Position numbers and translations under genes: made by a program. Positions 40,438-48,430 of a stretch of 49,131 nt of DNA are shown here, in pieces. The stretch is from Deltaproteobacteria bacterium (GTDB taxonomy: Bacteria > Desulfobacterota > GWC2-55-46 > UBA9637): the NCBI GenBank assembly GCA_016219285.1, contig JACRNJ010000068.1, positions 1 through 49,131 on the forward strand, written 5' to 3'. Under the pieces are notes generated by a model. That model made no database searches, had not been told where the DNA came from, and worked only from the letters and a program-made list of their open reading frames with translations. Numbering within the stretch: position 1 is the first letter of the stretch; each line of letters begins with the position of its first letter.

Positions 40438-42674
40438 TGCCGCATGTGGGATGCCAGATGCAAATGGAACATGAAACATGGAACATGAAACATGGAACTT
40501 CAAGCTTCATGCCTCATGCTTCAAGCTTCAAGCTTCAAGCTTCAAGCTTCATGCCTCTTGTTTCTTGCCGCAGTAGATATATATATATTATAATTATGTT
40601 TGCTGCCATGTTCATGCCTGCAATGGCAAATGGTTTTGAGATAGACCCATATTCATTGAATAGATTAAGCATGAATGTAGATTTTAGTTATGAAAATTAT
40701 AAATATGACTCAAAAGATAACAAACGGGAATACTCAACCTTCCGCCAACGTTATAACTTTGAGGCAAAGGGTAAAATAATAGACCGCAGGCTGTTAATAT
40801 ATGATGCAGGCATTGAATTTGATGAAACAACAGATGAGAAAACACCAGGCGGAACATCCGGCATAAACATCAGCAAATATATGTTAAGAACAACCCTCTT
40901 GCCTAAATCAAGCATACCATTAACCCTTTATGCGAATAGAAACGTCTATGACACAACATACTCAAATAAAGCGACAACAGACACTTATGGCCTTGACTGG
41001 ATGCTCTGGTTCATAACCTTTCCAACTACCCATTTAACGTTGGAACAGCAATCCACACAGAGCCCGGGTCAGGATGAGGCGGCGCTATCCTACAGCATTG
41101 ATTTGAGCAAGAACATCGAACCAACCAGCAACAAGATTGGCTATAGCGCCGGAGATACAAGGGATAGCATAAGGAAGTCGGGCTCGGAATATTACATGGT
41201 AACCTTTAACAATAACACAGAACTTATTATGAATACCTATTTTCATCTGGGATTGGCAGAAGGCGAGACAAGGTCGTTTAGCAAAAACAATACCGCAGAC
41301 TATTATTCCTATGCCGGCAGTGTTGGAGTAAAGACAAGAGATACCAAGATATTCAGCCAGCAATATAACTATACATTTTTTGAATCAAACCAAAAGACAG
41401 CTAATGAACGACTGTTAACAGACAATGAATTTTTTTCAGGAAATGTTACTTTCAATCCTGCCGACGGCCTGAGCGCATTTGCAAAGATGCAGTCAAATAA
41501 GTATAATAGCACAAAAAGCCCAACATCAGAAAGCACGGTCATTTCAGCAGGCGCATCATATAAACACGATATAAATACTGAATGGTCCACCATAGAATCG
41601 GTTGATTACAGCAGCAGCGCATCAACATCCGGCGACCCTGTAACAGGGAAAAGGGAAAGAACTGCTGCTGCCGCAAAATCAGAGCTGAAATATTTAAAAC
41701 TGCTAACATGGGCGGATTCCTTTTCCGCCGGTGGTTCGCTCGGTTATTTTACAGAACGGGCAGAACCGGCGCAAGGTATAGATGGTCTGTCTCACGGCCT
41801 TAATACAGCCCTGTCCGGGATAAATCTGAAATACGCCCGTCTTTCCAGCGGCTATACCTATTCAGGCGTTGCAAGCTCTGACGGCTCAAGCGTTAAGGAT
41901 CAGACATTTTATACGACTGCGCATAATTCTTATTTTACATACCTTCCTGCCATGGTTTCTTATAATTACCATGAATTGGATAGTTACATAAATAGTGAAG
42001 ATGCAAAAGAGGAGGCGGTTACAGCAGAGGCAAAGCTGCTTTATTTTAATTATCTCCCCGTTGAGGCATCTTATAAACATTATACCATAGTCAGGTCATC
42101 CGGTCCTCCGCCAGAGCAGAAATTTGCCTATATAAGAGATAAACAAGAAAATAACTTTAGCGCGAAGGCAAGCCTCACTTACTTCAGAAATACAGCTATT
42201 ACCGCATATGCCACATATAACGATTATATACAGTCTGTAGAAGAACAAACGGCGAAACGAAACGAAATCAACAATGAATGGAAAACCGGCATAGATGGCA
42301 GCCATAAAAGGATTTTTCTGGCCGGCATGCTTGGCCTTTCAGCCGGTTATGCCAGCTCCTTATCTGAAAACAGAGGAATGGGCAATGATATTATTCGTGG
42401 TACCATTAATATTTATTACAAGGGATCCTATGACAAAAAGCTTGGCAGAAACATGGTCTGGAAACTGAAACTGGAGCGGAATAATACAGCAATAAACGGC
42501 TTGGCTGATGTTGTGGATTCTATGGAAACATCTCTCCTTTACAGACTAAGGGCGTGGTTTATATCTGCGGAATATCTCCTTACAAAAGCCGCCATTAACA
42601 GCACTGCCAATAGAGATTATACCGAGGACAAGTGGATGCTGAGGGTATCCCGCAGCTTTGTGAAGATATTCTGA
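40437..42674 (+). CDS. Outer-membrane beta-barrel protein, about 745 residues
   Basis: After an N-terminal region encoded by a heptamer palindrome and a hydrophobic stretch (IYIIIMFAAMFMPAMANG), the protein shows alternating amphipathic strands with many Tyr, Ser, Thr and Asn and no long helices. It ends in RVSRSFVKIF, a typical C-terminal Phe signal for BAM insertion. No CxxC or heme site is present. About 20-26 strands would fit the size. It may be the pore of a porin-cytochrome conduit (MtrB-like in role, not in sequence) or an export pore. ATG at 40437 overlaps the previous stop (TGATG). Met at 40551 is an alternative. Confidence 0.8.
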   Translation: MPHVGCQMQMEHETWNMKHGTSSFMPHASSFKLQASSFMPLVSCRSRYIYIIIMFAAMFMPAMANGFEIDPYSLNRLSMNVDFSYENYKYDSKDNKREYSTFRQRYNFEAKGKIIDRRLLIYDAGIEFDETTDEKTPGGTSGINISKYMLRTTLLPKSSIPLTLYANRNVYDTTYSNKATTDTYGLDWMLWFITFPTTHLTLEQQSTQSPGQDEAALSYSIDLSKNIEPTSNKIGYSAGDTRDSIRKSGSEYYMVTFNNNTELIMNTYFHLGLAEGETRSFSKNNTADYYSYAGSVGVKTRDTKIFSQQYNYTFFESNQKTANERLLTDNEFFSGNVTFNPADGLSAFAKMQSNKYNSTKSPTSESTVISAGASYKHDINTEWSTIESVDYSSSASTSGDPVTGKRERTAAAAKSELKYLKLLTWADSFSAGGSLGYFTERAEPAQGIDGLSHGLNTALSGINLKYARLSSGYTYSGVASSDGSSVKDQTFYTTAHNSYFTYLPAMVSYNYHELDSYINSEDAKEEAVTAEAKLLYFNYLPVEASYKHYTIVRSSGPPPEQKFAYIRDKQENNFSAKASLTYFRNTAITAYATYNDYIQSVEEQTAKRNEINNEWKTGIDGSHKRIFLAGMLGLSAGYASSLSENRGMGNDIIRGTINIYYKGSYDKKLGRNMVWKLKLERNNTAINGLADVVDSMETSLLYRLRAWFISAEYLLTKAAINSTANRDYTEDKWMLRVSRSFVKIF
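40455..40565. repeat. GAACATG/CTTCAAG heptamer palindrome at the start of the barrel gene
   Basis: GGAACAT and GAAACAT units lead to CTTCATG, CCTCATG and CTTCAAG units. They are translated as MKHGTSSFMPHASSFKLQAS in the predicted frame, ahead of the hydrophobic signal stretch. Confidence 0.92.
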
Positions 42675-42692
42675 GACAATACAAGAGGCAAG

Positions 42693-42871
42693 TTCTAAAT
42701 CCTAATATCTAATTTCTAATAAAATATCCAATGACTAAATTTCCAATGTTTTCCCCCTTAATAAAGGGGGGGCAGGGGGGTTGTTTTTTTTGACATTAGA
42801 CATTTCATCCTTGACAGATATTCTTCCTGTCAAGGATTTATTAGACATTAGGATTTAGAAATTAGAAATTT
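42693..42871. repeat. Composite heptamer palindrome, copy 2
   Basis: Same order as copy 1 at 7557-7751: TCTAAAT-type arm, CCCCCTTAATAAAGGGGG with a T8 run, the CCTTGACAG...CTGTCAAGG hairpin (42809-42835), then an ATTAGGATTTAG-type arm. The copies are over 30 kb apart and very similar, so this is a dispersed mobile unit. Confidence 0.9.
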
Positions 42872-42888
42872 ATTATAGGGAGGCTCCG

Positions 42889-43479
42889 GTGCATATCGGA
42901 TTCGTTGAGCTTGGTTTTAAGTTTCGGTTCATGCTGATTTTCTGTTTAATTACGTTTACGGCGGTTTTTATAGCAAGCGCACTGTTTTATTTCCTTACCT
43001 ACAGAGAATTAAGCAATAATTATGGAGAGGCCTTTTTTACCATACAGTCGGTCAAAAACATGGTTTTCCCTCTCCTCTTTGCATCCATACAATCCATTCT
43101 TCTGCTTGGTCTGGCATCTCTGGCCATTGCCGCCCTGTCTCTTTTCTTTTCCCATAAGATAGCAGGCCCTATATACCGCTTTGAAAAAAGCATGGAGGCT
43201 ATAGGCTCAGGGGATTTGACGCATATTGTCAGGCTGCGGACGGGCGACCAGATTGTTGGGCTTGTTGAATCAATCAATAAATCAACCCGCGCAATGAACC
43301 ACAGGGTAAGAATCGTGCAGGAAAGCCTCTTGCGGATTAAAACCATAGAGGAGGATTTTAAGACGCTGCTGGACAAGGGATATTCTGAAGGGGAGATAAG
43401 AACTATTATTGACGGGCTTAAGAGCGAGACTGGCAAGTTAAAAGATATTTTACAAACAATTACGGTGGAAGGACAATAG
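42889..43479 (+). CDS. Two-helix HAMP-domain membrane protein without an output domain
   Basis: The 196-residue protein has two membrane helices (about 14-38 and 62-88). A HAMP domain follows (HKIAGPIYRFEKSMEAIGSGDLTHIVRLR), then a helical coiled-coil tail to the end. There is no kinase, methyl-accepting or cyclase domain. The GTG start has GGGAGG 5 nt upstream. Its stop overlaps the start of the heptaheme cytochrome gene, so the two are translated together. It may assist or sense the state of the membrane cytochrome; that is inferred from coupling. Confidence 0.85.
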   Translation: MHIGFVELGFKFRFMLIFCLITFTAVFIASALFYFLTYRELSNNYGEAFFTIQSVKNMVFPLLFASIQSILLLGLASLAIAALSLFFSHKIAGPIYRFEKSMEAIGSGDLTHIVRLRTGDQIVGLVESINKSTRAMNHRVRIVQESLLRIKTIEEDFKTLLDKGYSEGEIRTIIDGLKSETGKLKDILQTITVEGQ

Positions 43480-44288
43480 TGAAAACCCGCTTAATTGCCA
43501 TAATTCTGACTGCGGTGATTCTTGGGACAGGTTATTATATCTGGTCGCAGTGGAGCAGCTATCATAATTTAAATGGCCAATGCATGATGTGCCACTTAAC
43601 TGAGCCAACTAAAAAACAGGAAGGATTATTATTTACCAAGGACATCAGCTTTCTCTGCCTCAATTGTCATAAAGACGCTGTTAGGACATCTCATCCTGTA
43701 GGTATGAAGCCCACTATGGAAATACCGGAAGGTTTCTTATTGGACAAAAAAGGAAAGATTGCCTGCAACACCTGTCATACTACCCATAATGACGGCTATG
43801 GCAAATATAGACTTAGGATTGCAACCATCGGAGAACCTTTCTGCAGAAGATGTCATCTTATGCTGGAAGACGGCTCTGCGCTCCATAGGGGGGCAATTGG
43901 GTCCGCTCATATGGGCAGCAGCGTATCAGCTGTATATCTACCGGGAGGCACAGGAGGCTATCTTGACGACCTCTCCATAAAATGTCTGATGTGCCATGAT
44001 GCCAGCCTTGGCAAGGATGCCATTGTAGCAAAGGTCAAGGCAGGGTGGGAATATGACCATGGCGCTGCTGTTGGGTTAAGCCACCCTATTGGAGTTTCCT
44101 ATATAGAAACCTCAAGAAAGTATCCTGGCGCATATAAAAAGGTTGGACAATTGCAACCCGAGATAAGATTATTCAACGGCCTGGTGGGTTGTGGAACCTG
44201 CCATAATCCATACAGCAAGCAGGGGCATTTTGAATTAGTTATGAGCAATGAAGGCAGCGCCCTCTGCTTTGCGTGCCATAATAAATAA
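43479..44288 (+). CDS. Membrane-anchored heptaheme cytochrome c
   Basis: The 269-residue protein has an uncleaved N-terminal helix (LIAIILTAVILGTGYYIW) and seven CxxCH sites: CMMCH, CLNCH, CNTCH, CRRCH, CLMCH, CGTCH and CFACH. Segments such as NEGSALCFACHNK at the end and VGCGTCHNPYS resemble doubled-CxxCH/OmcE-type repeats. The NapC-like anchor suggests electron entry from the quinone pool to periplasmic carriers. GTG overlaps the preceding stop and GAAGGA is the SD. All heme sites are canonical. Confidence 0.92.
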   Translation: MKTRLIAIILTAVILGTGYYIWSQWSSYHNLNGQCMMCHLTEPTKKQEGLLFTKDISFLCLNCHKDAVRTSHPVGMKPTMEIPEGFLLDKKGKIACNTCHTTHNDGYGKYRLRIATIGEPFCRRCHLMLEDGSALHRGAIGSAHMGSSVSAVYLPGGTGGYLDDLSIKCLMCHDASLGKDAIVAKVKAGWEYDHGAAVGLSHPIGVSYIETSRKYPGAYKKVGQLQPEIRLFNGLVGCGTCHNPYSKQGHFELVMSNEGSALCFACHNK

Positions 44289-44292
44289 AATA

Positions 44293-44335
44293 ATAGAAGT
44301 TAGAAGCAAGAAGTTAGAGGTAAGAAAAAACAAAA
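44293..44335. repeat. GAAGTTA/GAAGCAA heptamer array (purine arm)
   Basis: Units GAAGTTA, GAAGCAA, GAAGTTA and GAGGTAA precede the SD (AAAGGAG) of the next gene. No pyrimidine arm follows. Confidence 0.85.
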
Positions 44336-44347
44336 GGAGAGTGCAAA

Positions 44348-44890
44348 ATGCCAAACAAAAATGTGAGATGCGGCGAGAAAACCGCTAAAATTGTATTTAT
44401 TATAGCAATAGCTTTCATATTTTCAGGGATTGTTTCCTGTGAAGGGAAAAAGGACAGCGCTCAAAAGGAGGCCTCTGTAACAACAGCATCCCAAGATAAA
44501 TTGATTGCGCAGGCCAAAGAGCATTTTGACAAAGGGACTCAACTCTCTTTAAAAGGTCAATATGACGAGGCAATCTCAGCCTACAATGAATCCCTGAGAC
44601 TTAACCCGCAATCTGCAGAGGCCCACAGCAACCTGGGGTTTGCCTATTTTGATAAAGGCAACATTGAGCAGGCAATCGCTGAACAGCAAAAGGCATTAGC
44701 TGTTAATCCAAAGCTTGCTCATGCATTCTACGGATTAGCGCTGGCTTATGAAAAAAAGGGAAATAAACAAGAGGCTATAAAAAATCTGGAAGAGTTTATG
44801 AAGCATACAGAGCCGCACAGTCTATGGTGGAATAAGGCCGGAGAGAAGCTGATTATTCTAAAGGGAGAAGGGGAAAAGGGTAAAATATAG
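44348..44890 (+). CDS. Small TPR lipoprotein
   Basis: The 180-residue protein has a signal peptide ending IVSCEGKK, a possible lipobox. A short Lys/Ser-rich stretch leads to about three TPR units (AISAYNESLRLNPQSAEAHSNLG, FAYFDKGNIEQAIAEQQKAL, LALAYEKKGNKQEAIKNLEEF). Unlike the other TPR proteins here it lacks the TMTC-type linker. It follows the heptaheme gene in the same direction and is likely periplasmic. AAAGGAG precedes the ATG. Confidence 0.88.
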   Translation: MPNKNVRCGEKTAKIVFIIAIAFIFSGIVSCEGKKDSAQKEASVTTASQDKLIAQAKEHFDKGTQLSLKGQYDEAISAYNESLRLNPQSAEAHSNLGFAYFDKGNIEQAIAEQQKALAVNPKLAHAFYGLALAYEKKGNKQEAIKNLEEFMKHTEPHSLWWNKAGEKLIILKGEGEKGKI

Positions 44891-44987
44891 CCGCCTTGAC
44901 AGAAAATGGCAATGCATCTTATGAGTCAATAGGTTGCCTGCTCTAAAAATGCAGGTGTATTTTCGGTTCTTCCGGCTTTTGTGTGGG

Positions 44988-45030
44988 TTCCCTCCCCTTC
45001 AAGGGGAGGGTCAGGGTGGGGATGGGGTAA
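44988..45030. repeat. GGGGAGGG palindrome, left of DUF559 gene
   Basis: CCCTCCCCTTCAAGGGGAGGG followed by TCAGGGTGGGGATGGGG. The repeat at 45402-45446 is the same type in inverted orientation. Confidence 0.85.
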
Positions 45031-45041
45031 AGAGGTTTGTT

Positions 45042-45455
45042 ATGATCGGTCAGACAAACAAAACGATTCTTAAAAACAAACTTCAACGTAATCTTCGAAG
45101 GAACATGACCGATGCCGAGCACCCGCTCTGGCAGGCTCTGCGCAACAAACAAATGGCAGGGCTTAAGTTCCGACGGCAACACCCATTTGGGGACTTTATC
45201 CTGGATTTTGTGTGTCTTAAAAAAAGGCTGGTGGTTGAGTTAGACGGCGGCCAACATTCAGAAAACGAGGCTTCGGACAAAGTGCGCACCGAGAAACTTG
45301 TAAATGCAGGTTTTCGCGTCCTCCGGTTTTGGAATCATGAAGTTCTCGGTCAGATTGAAGCGGTTAAGGAGAAAATTTGGCTGGAATTGCAGAAAGGATG
45401 CGCACCCCACCCTCACCTTAATCCTCTCCCTGAGGGAGAGGAAGACCTAAGTTGA
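45042..45455 (+). CDS. DUF559 endonuclease-like protein
   Basis: The 137-residue protein belongs to DUF559, which has a restriction-endonuclease-like (Vsr-type) fold. LRRNMTDAEHPLWQALRNKQMAGLKFRRQHPFGDFILDFVC is shown in parts, and the active-site-like stretch is VVELDGGQH followed by FRVLRFWNHEVL. Start ATG at 45042 has AGAGG 6 nt upstream. The last residues (PHPHLNPLPEGEE) are encoded by a GGGAGAGG palindrome. The gene is bracketed by inverted copies of one palindrome family, which suggests a link between the enzyme and the repeat. Such proteins are common and untested. Confidence 0.92.
   Translation: MIGQTNKTILKNKLQRNLRRNMTDAEHPLWQALRNKQMAGLKFRRQHPFGDFILDFVCLKKRLVVELDGGQHSENEASDKVRTEKLVNAGFRVLRFWNHEVLGQIEAVKEKIWLELQKGCAPHPHLNPLPEGEEDLS
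45402..45446. repeat. GGGAGAGG palindrome, right of DUF559 gene
   Basis: CACCCCACCCTCACCTTAAT followed by CCTCTCCCTGAGGGAGAGG. It encodes the DUF559 C-terminus and is inverted relative to 44988-45030. Confidence 0.85.
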
Positions 45456-45550
45456 AGAGTTAGATTTAGATTATAAAGAGAGCGCCGGCTTACCCACAGG
45501 AAAGCCGGAAAAACCGTATTTTCTTGGTTTATGGGACTATTTCTATTCTT

Positions 45551-46375
45551 ATGGATAAATCTGTTTCTACTGCAATATATTGCTGGCTATTTATTATTGC
45601 AGCCTTTTCCTATGCCGCACACAATAGAAATATGAGCTGGCAAAATGATGTCGCCATATGGAGGGATGTGGTAAAAAAATCGTCTGACAAGGCCAGGGGT
45701 CATAATAATCTTGGCACCGCGCTTGAAAGTGGAATGATGGATGAGGCAATTAAGGAGTATAAGATTGCAATAGGGTTGAAGCCTGATTTTTCTGAGGCGC
45801 ACAATAATCTCGGAAAGGCCTATTATGAACAGGGTGGGCGGCTGGATGAAATAATCAAGGAATATAAGGACGCATTGAGGTTGAACCCGGCCTTCCCAGA
45901 GGCCCACAGCAACTTAGGAAATGCATATTACGCGCAGGGAAGGATTGCGGATGCGCTTGGCGAGTATAAAACGGCGTTAAAACTGAACCCCAACTTCGCA
46001 GGGGCATATATAAACATGGGCGTCGCATACAAGGATATGGGGCAACTCAATGAAGCCGTCCAGGAATACAAAAAGGCATTGAGGCTGAGGCCTGACCTTG
46101 CGCTGGTTTATCACAGTTTTGGCAATGTTTATTATCTACAGGGACATTTACATGAGGCAATAGAGCAGTATAAAACCGCATTGAAGATAAACCCCAATAT
46201 GACGGCTGCTTACAATAATCTGGGGGTTGCATACGAGGCGCTGGGGCAGATGGATAATGCCGTTCAGCAATACAACAAGGCATTGGAATTTAAACCCGAT
46301 TATTCGGATGCACGCAAGAATCTGGACAGTCTCTCTCAAAAGATGGGGGCAGCGGAAGATGCTAGAGGCAAATAA
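45551..46375 (+). CDS. TPR protein with one membrane helix, TMTC-C-terminus type
   Basis: The 274-residue product has one hydrophobic helix (AIYCWLFIIAAFSYAA). The family linker (NRNMSWQNDVAIWRDVVKKS) follows, then about six TPR units (AYYEQGGRLDEIIKEYKDALRLNP, AYINMGVAYKDMGQLNEAVQEYKKAL). It is the third free-standing relative of the TMTC tail in this window. The ATG at 45551 has no SD; TTG at 45524 is an alternative. A GC-rich hairpin (CCGGCTT...AAAGCCGG) lies at 45488-45510 in the leader. It is likely a periplasmic scaffold. Confidence 0.82.
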   Translation: MDKSVSTAIYCWLFIIAAFSYAAHNRNMSWQNDVAIWRDVVKKSSDKARGHNNLGTALESGMMDEAIKEYKIAIGLKPDFSEAHNNLGKAYYEQGGRLDEIIKEYKDALRLNPAFPEAHSNLGNAYYAQGRIADALGEYKTALKLNPNFAGAYINMGVAYKDMGQLNEAVQEYKKALRLRPDLALVYHSFGNVYYLQGHLHEAIEQYKTALKINPNMTAAYNNLGVAYEALGQMDNAVQQYNKALEFKPDYSDARKNLDSLSQKMGAAEDARGK

Positions 46376-46398
46376 AATAAGAGGCAAGAGGAGGATGT

Positions 46399-46992
46399 AT
46401 GAAGGAAAAAGCCGCTTTTAGAAGACGAAATTATTTTATCAAAAAAGGCCTGCAATCCAGATTTATTTTTGGTTTTTCTCTGTCAGTTGTTGCCGGCTTT
46501 TTAATAAATTGGTTTTTGGTATATTATCTGGTTGACAAAGGGCTGGCAGAAGCGTTATATAGGAGCCATATTAAGATTGGGGCGACAGGCGAGGTAATTG
46601 GAGATATCCTTGTCAAGGTAAATCTTGTTGCAGCGCCTCTTCTGATTATTTCCGTCATTATAGTAGGATTATTCATCGTCAATAAGGTGACAATCTCGTT
46701 AGCAGGCTTGAAAAAGGCAGTGGAAGGATTTGAAAAAGGAGATATGACGTCAAGGGGTTTAAAGGATATCCCTGATGAACTATTATCATCCTATAGCGCC
46801 ATGGTAAACCGTTTCGGCAAGGCTTTCGTTTCTTTTAAAATGCAGACAGATGAGTTGGAAAAAAAGGTAACAGAGGCAAAACATATTACACAAGAAAGAG
46901 CCCTCTCTCCGCAGGAAGCAAAAGATATCTATATAGCCCTTTCAAATGGTAGAAAGGCGATGGAGCAGGAATTCTCCATGTTTAAGGTATAG
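46399..46992 (+). CDS. Two-helix HAMP-like membrane protein, second copy
   Basis: The 197-residue protein has two membrane helices (about 23-45 and 76-98). A HAMP-like segment follows (TISLAGLKKAVEGFEKGDMTSRGLKDIPDELLSS), then a coiled-coil tail. The layout matches 42889-43479 but sequence identity is low. It has no output domain. AGAGGAGG lies 5 nt before ATG, partly supplied by a heptamer unit. It precedes the PQQ-type propeller gene and may serve a redox complex as its paralogue may serve the heptaheme protein. Confidence 0.8.
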   Translation: MKEKAAFRRRNYFIKKGLQSRFIFGFSLSVVAGFLINWFLVYYLVDKGLAEALYRSHIKIGATGEVIGDILVKVNLVAAPLLIISVIIVGLFIVNKVTISLAGLKKAVEGFEKGDMTSRGLKDIPDELLSSYSAMVNRFGKAFVSFKMQTDELEKKVTEAKHITQERALSPQEAKDIYIALSNGRKAMEQEFSMFKV

Positions 46993-47009
46993 GTTGAAGG
47001 TATTGCAAG

Positions 47010-48272
47010 ATGCGAGAAATTAGAAGCAAGAAGATTAGAAGCAAGAGGCAAGAGACAATGAAAAAAGACAGAAGCAAGAAGTTAGAGGCAAGAAGCAAGA
47101 AGGACTTTTCTCTTTCATCTTGCCTCCTGCCTCTTGCCTCTGGCTTCTTATCTCTTGTTTCCTTCATCTCGCCTCTTGCCTCTTGCATCTTATTTATACT
47201 TACTCTGCTGCCTGCTGTATCAAGCGCTGCTGATTGGCCGATGTTTATGAAGGACCCAACCCACTCTGCCGCTTCCGGAGAAAATCTATCCTTGCCATTA
47301 AATCTCAAATGGCAGTTTAAGACTGGCGGGCCTCTCTATTCGTCCCCTGCTGTTTCCGGTGGAAATGTTTTTATGGGCTCATATGATAACCACCTTTATG
47401 CCCTTGATGCCAAAACAGGGACGCTGCTATGGAGGTATAAAAGTGGAGAGCAAATACTCTCCACCCCGGCTATTGCCGACAACATCGTATATTTTGGCTC
47501 TAAAGACGGCTGGATATATGCCCTGAACGTAAAGGATGGCAAATTGCTATGGAAATATGAGACAGGTGGCAAGGTCATGACATCTGCTGTTGTTGCAGAC
47601 GGGGCAGTTTACATTGCATCAAATGACCTTTATATCTATGCCATTGAAGCCAAGGATGGGAAACTCCGTTGGAGAAGCAAGCTGACAGATTATAAATACA
47701 GCGGAATATACTCATCACCGTCATATTGGGATGGTGTTGTATATACCGCAGGAAAGAATGGCGTTATCTATGCCCTTGATGCTAAAAACGGCGCCAAGAT
47801 GTGGAGTTATTACTTGGTAGAATCAGCCATATATTCTTCACCGGTTATAAGAGATAGCGTGGTATATATTGCAACTTACAGCCGCCTCCTCCTTGCCCTT
47901 GATGCCAAAAAAGGGACGGTAATCTGGAGTGCTGCTTTGAGCGACTGGCCATATTCCTCTCCTATTGCAACAAAAGATGCTGTTTATATCGGCCTTAAAG
48001 ACGGCACAATAAAATATTTTGACATAAAGGATGGAAACTTTAAAAAGGAGTATAAATTTCAAGGCGAGGTTAATTCTACCATGGCAGTATCCTCAAATGG
48101 CATTGCCGTTGTTGGCTGCGAAGACGGCGTGCTCTATGCAGTGAAACTGGAAAATGGGGAATTCCTCTGGAAATACATGACTGTCGGAGGCATACAATCT
48201 TCGCCGGCTATATCAGGCGGGATGGTCTTTGTTGGGTCAAAAGATGGAACTATATATGCATTTGGACAATAA
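47010..48272 (+). CDS. PQQ-type beta-propeller protein with repeat-encoded signal peptide
   Basis: The 420-residue protein has about seven propeller blades with the motif LYALDAKTGTLLWRYKSG and SPAVSGGNVFMGSYD. These are PQQ-repeat/BamB-like. No quinoprotein active-site residues are evident, so a scaffold role is likelier than a dehydrogenase. The N-terminus is encoded by a heptamer palindrome: a basic RSKK-rich n-region, then SSCLLPLASGFLSLVSFISPLASC and a final LLPAVSSA cleavage site before ADWP. Met at 47058 is an alternative start, with AGAGG upstream. It precedes a tetraheme cytochrome gene by 13 nt. Confidence 0.88.
   Translation: MREIRSKKIRSKRQETMKKDRSKKLEARSKKDFSLSSCLLPLASGFLSLVSFISPLASCILFILTLLPAVSSAADWPMFMKDPTHSAASGENLSLPLNLKWQFKTGGPLYSSPAVSGGNVFMGSYDNHLYALDAKTGTLLWRYKSGEQILSTPAIADNIVYFGSKDGWIYALNVKDGKLLWKYETGGKVMTSAVVADGAVYIASNDLYIYAIEAKDGKLRWRSKLTDYKYSGIYSSPSYWDGVVYTAGKNGVIYALDAKNGAKMWSYYLVESAIYSSPVIRDSVVYIATYSRLLLALDAKKGTVIWSAALSDWPYSSPIATKDAVYIGLKDGTIKYFDIKDGNFKKEYKFQGEVNSTMAVSSNGIAVVGCEDGVLYAVKLENGEFLWKYMTVGGIQSSPAISGGMVFVGSKDGTIYAFGQ
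47014..47190. repeat. GAAGCAA/CTTGCCT heptamer palindrome encoding a signal peptide
   Basis: The purine arm (GAAGCAA, GAAGATTA, GAGGCAA, GAAGTTA) spans about 47014-47105. The pyrimidine arm (TCTTGCC, TCTTGCC, TCTGGCT, TCTCGCC) spans about 47118-47190. Both arms are translated in frame. Confidence 0.93.
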
Positions 48273-48274
48273 AT

Positions 48275-48430
48275 TAAGAGGCAAGATGCCAGAAGCAAGA
48301 AGCCAGAGGTCAAAAGCCAGAAGCCAGAAGCCAGAAGTTAGAAGCCAGAAAAACTTTTCTCTTACATCTTGCTTCTTGCATCTAACTTCTATTTTCTTGC
48401 TTCTGACTTCTTGCCTCTTGCTTCTTGAGC
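48275..48430. repeat. GAAGCCA/CTTGCTT heptamer palindrome encoding a signal peptide
   Basis: GAAGCAA, GAAGCCA, GAGGTCA and GAAGTTA units (48275-48350) are followed by TCTTGCT, TCTTGCA, TCTAACT and TCTGACT units. AAGAGG plus ATG at its start form the initiation site of the next gene. Confidence 0.93.

Noticed and set aside
40437-42674. MtrB itself
   Set aside because: The barrel lacks the N-terminal CxxC and any clear MtrB signature; only the size and context are similar.
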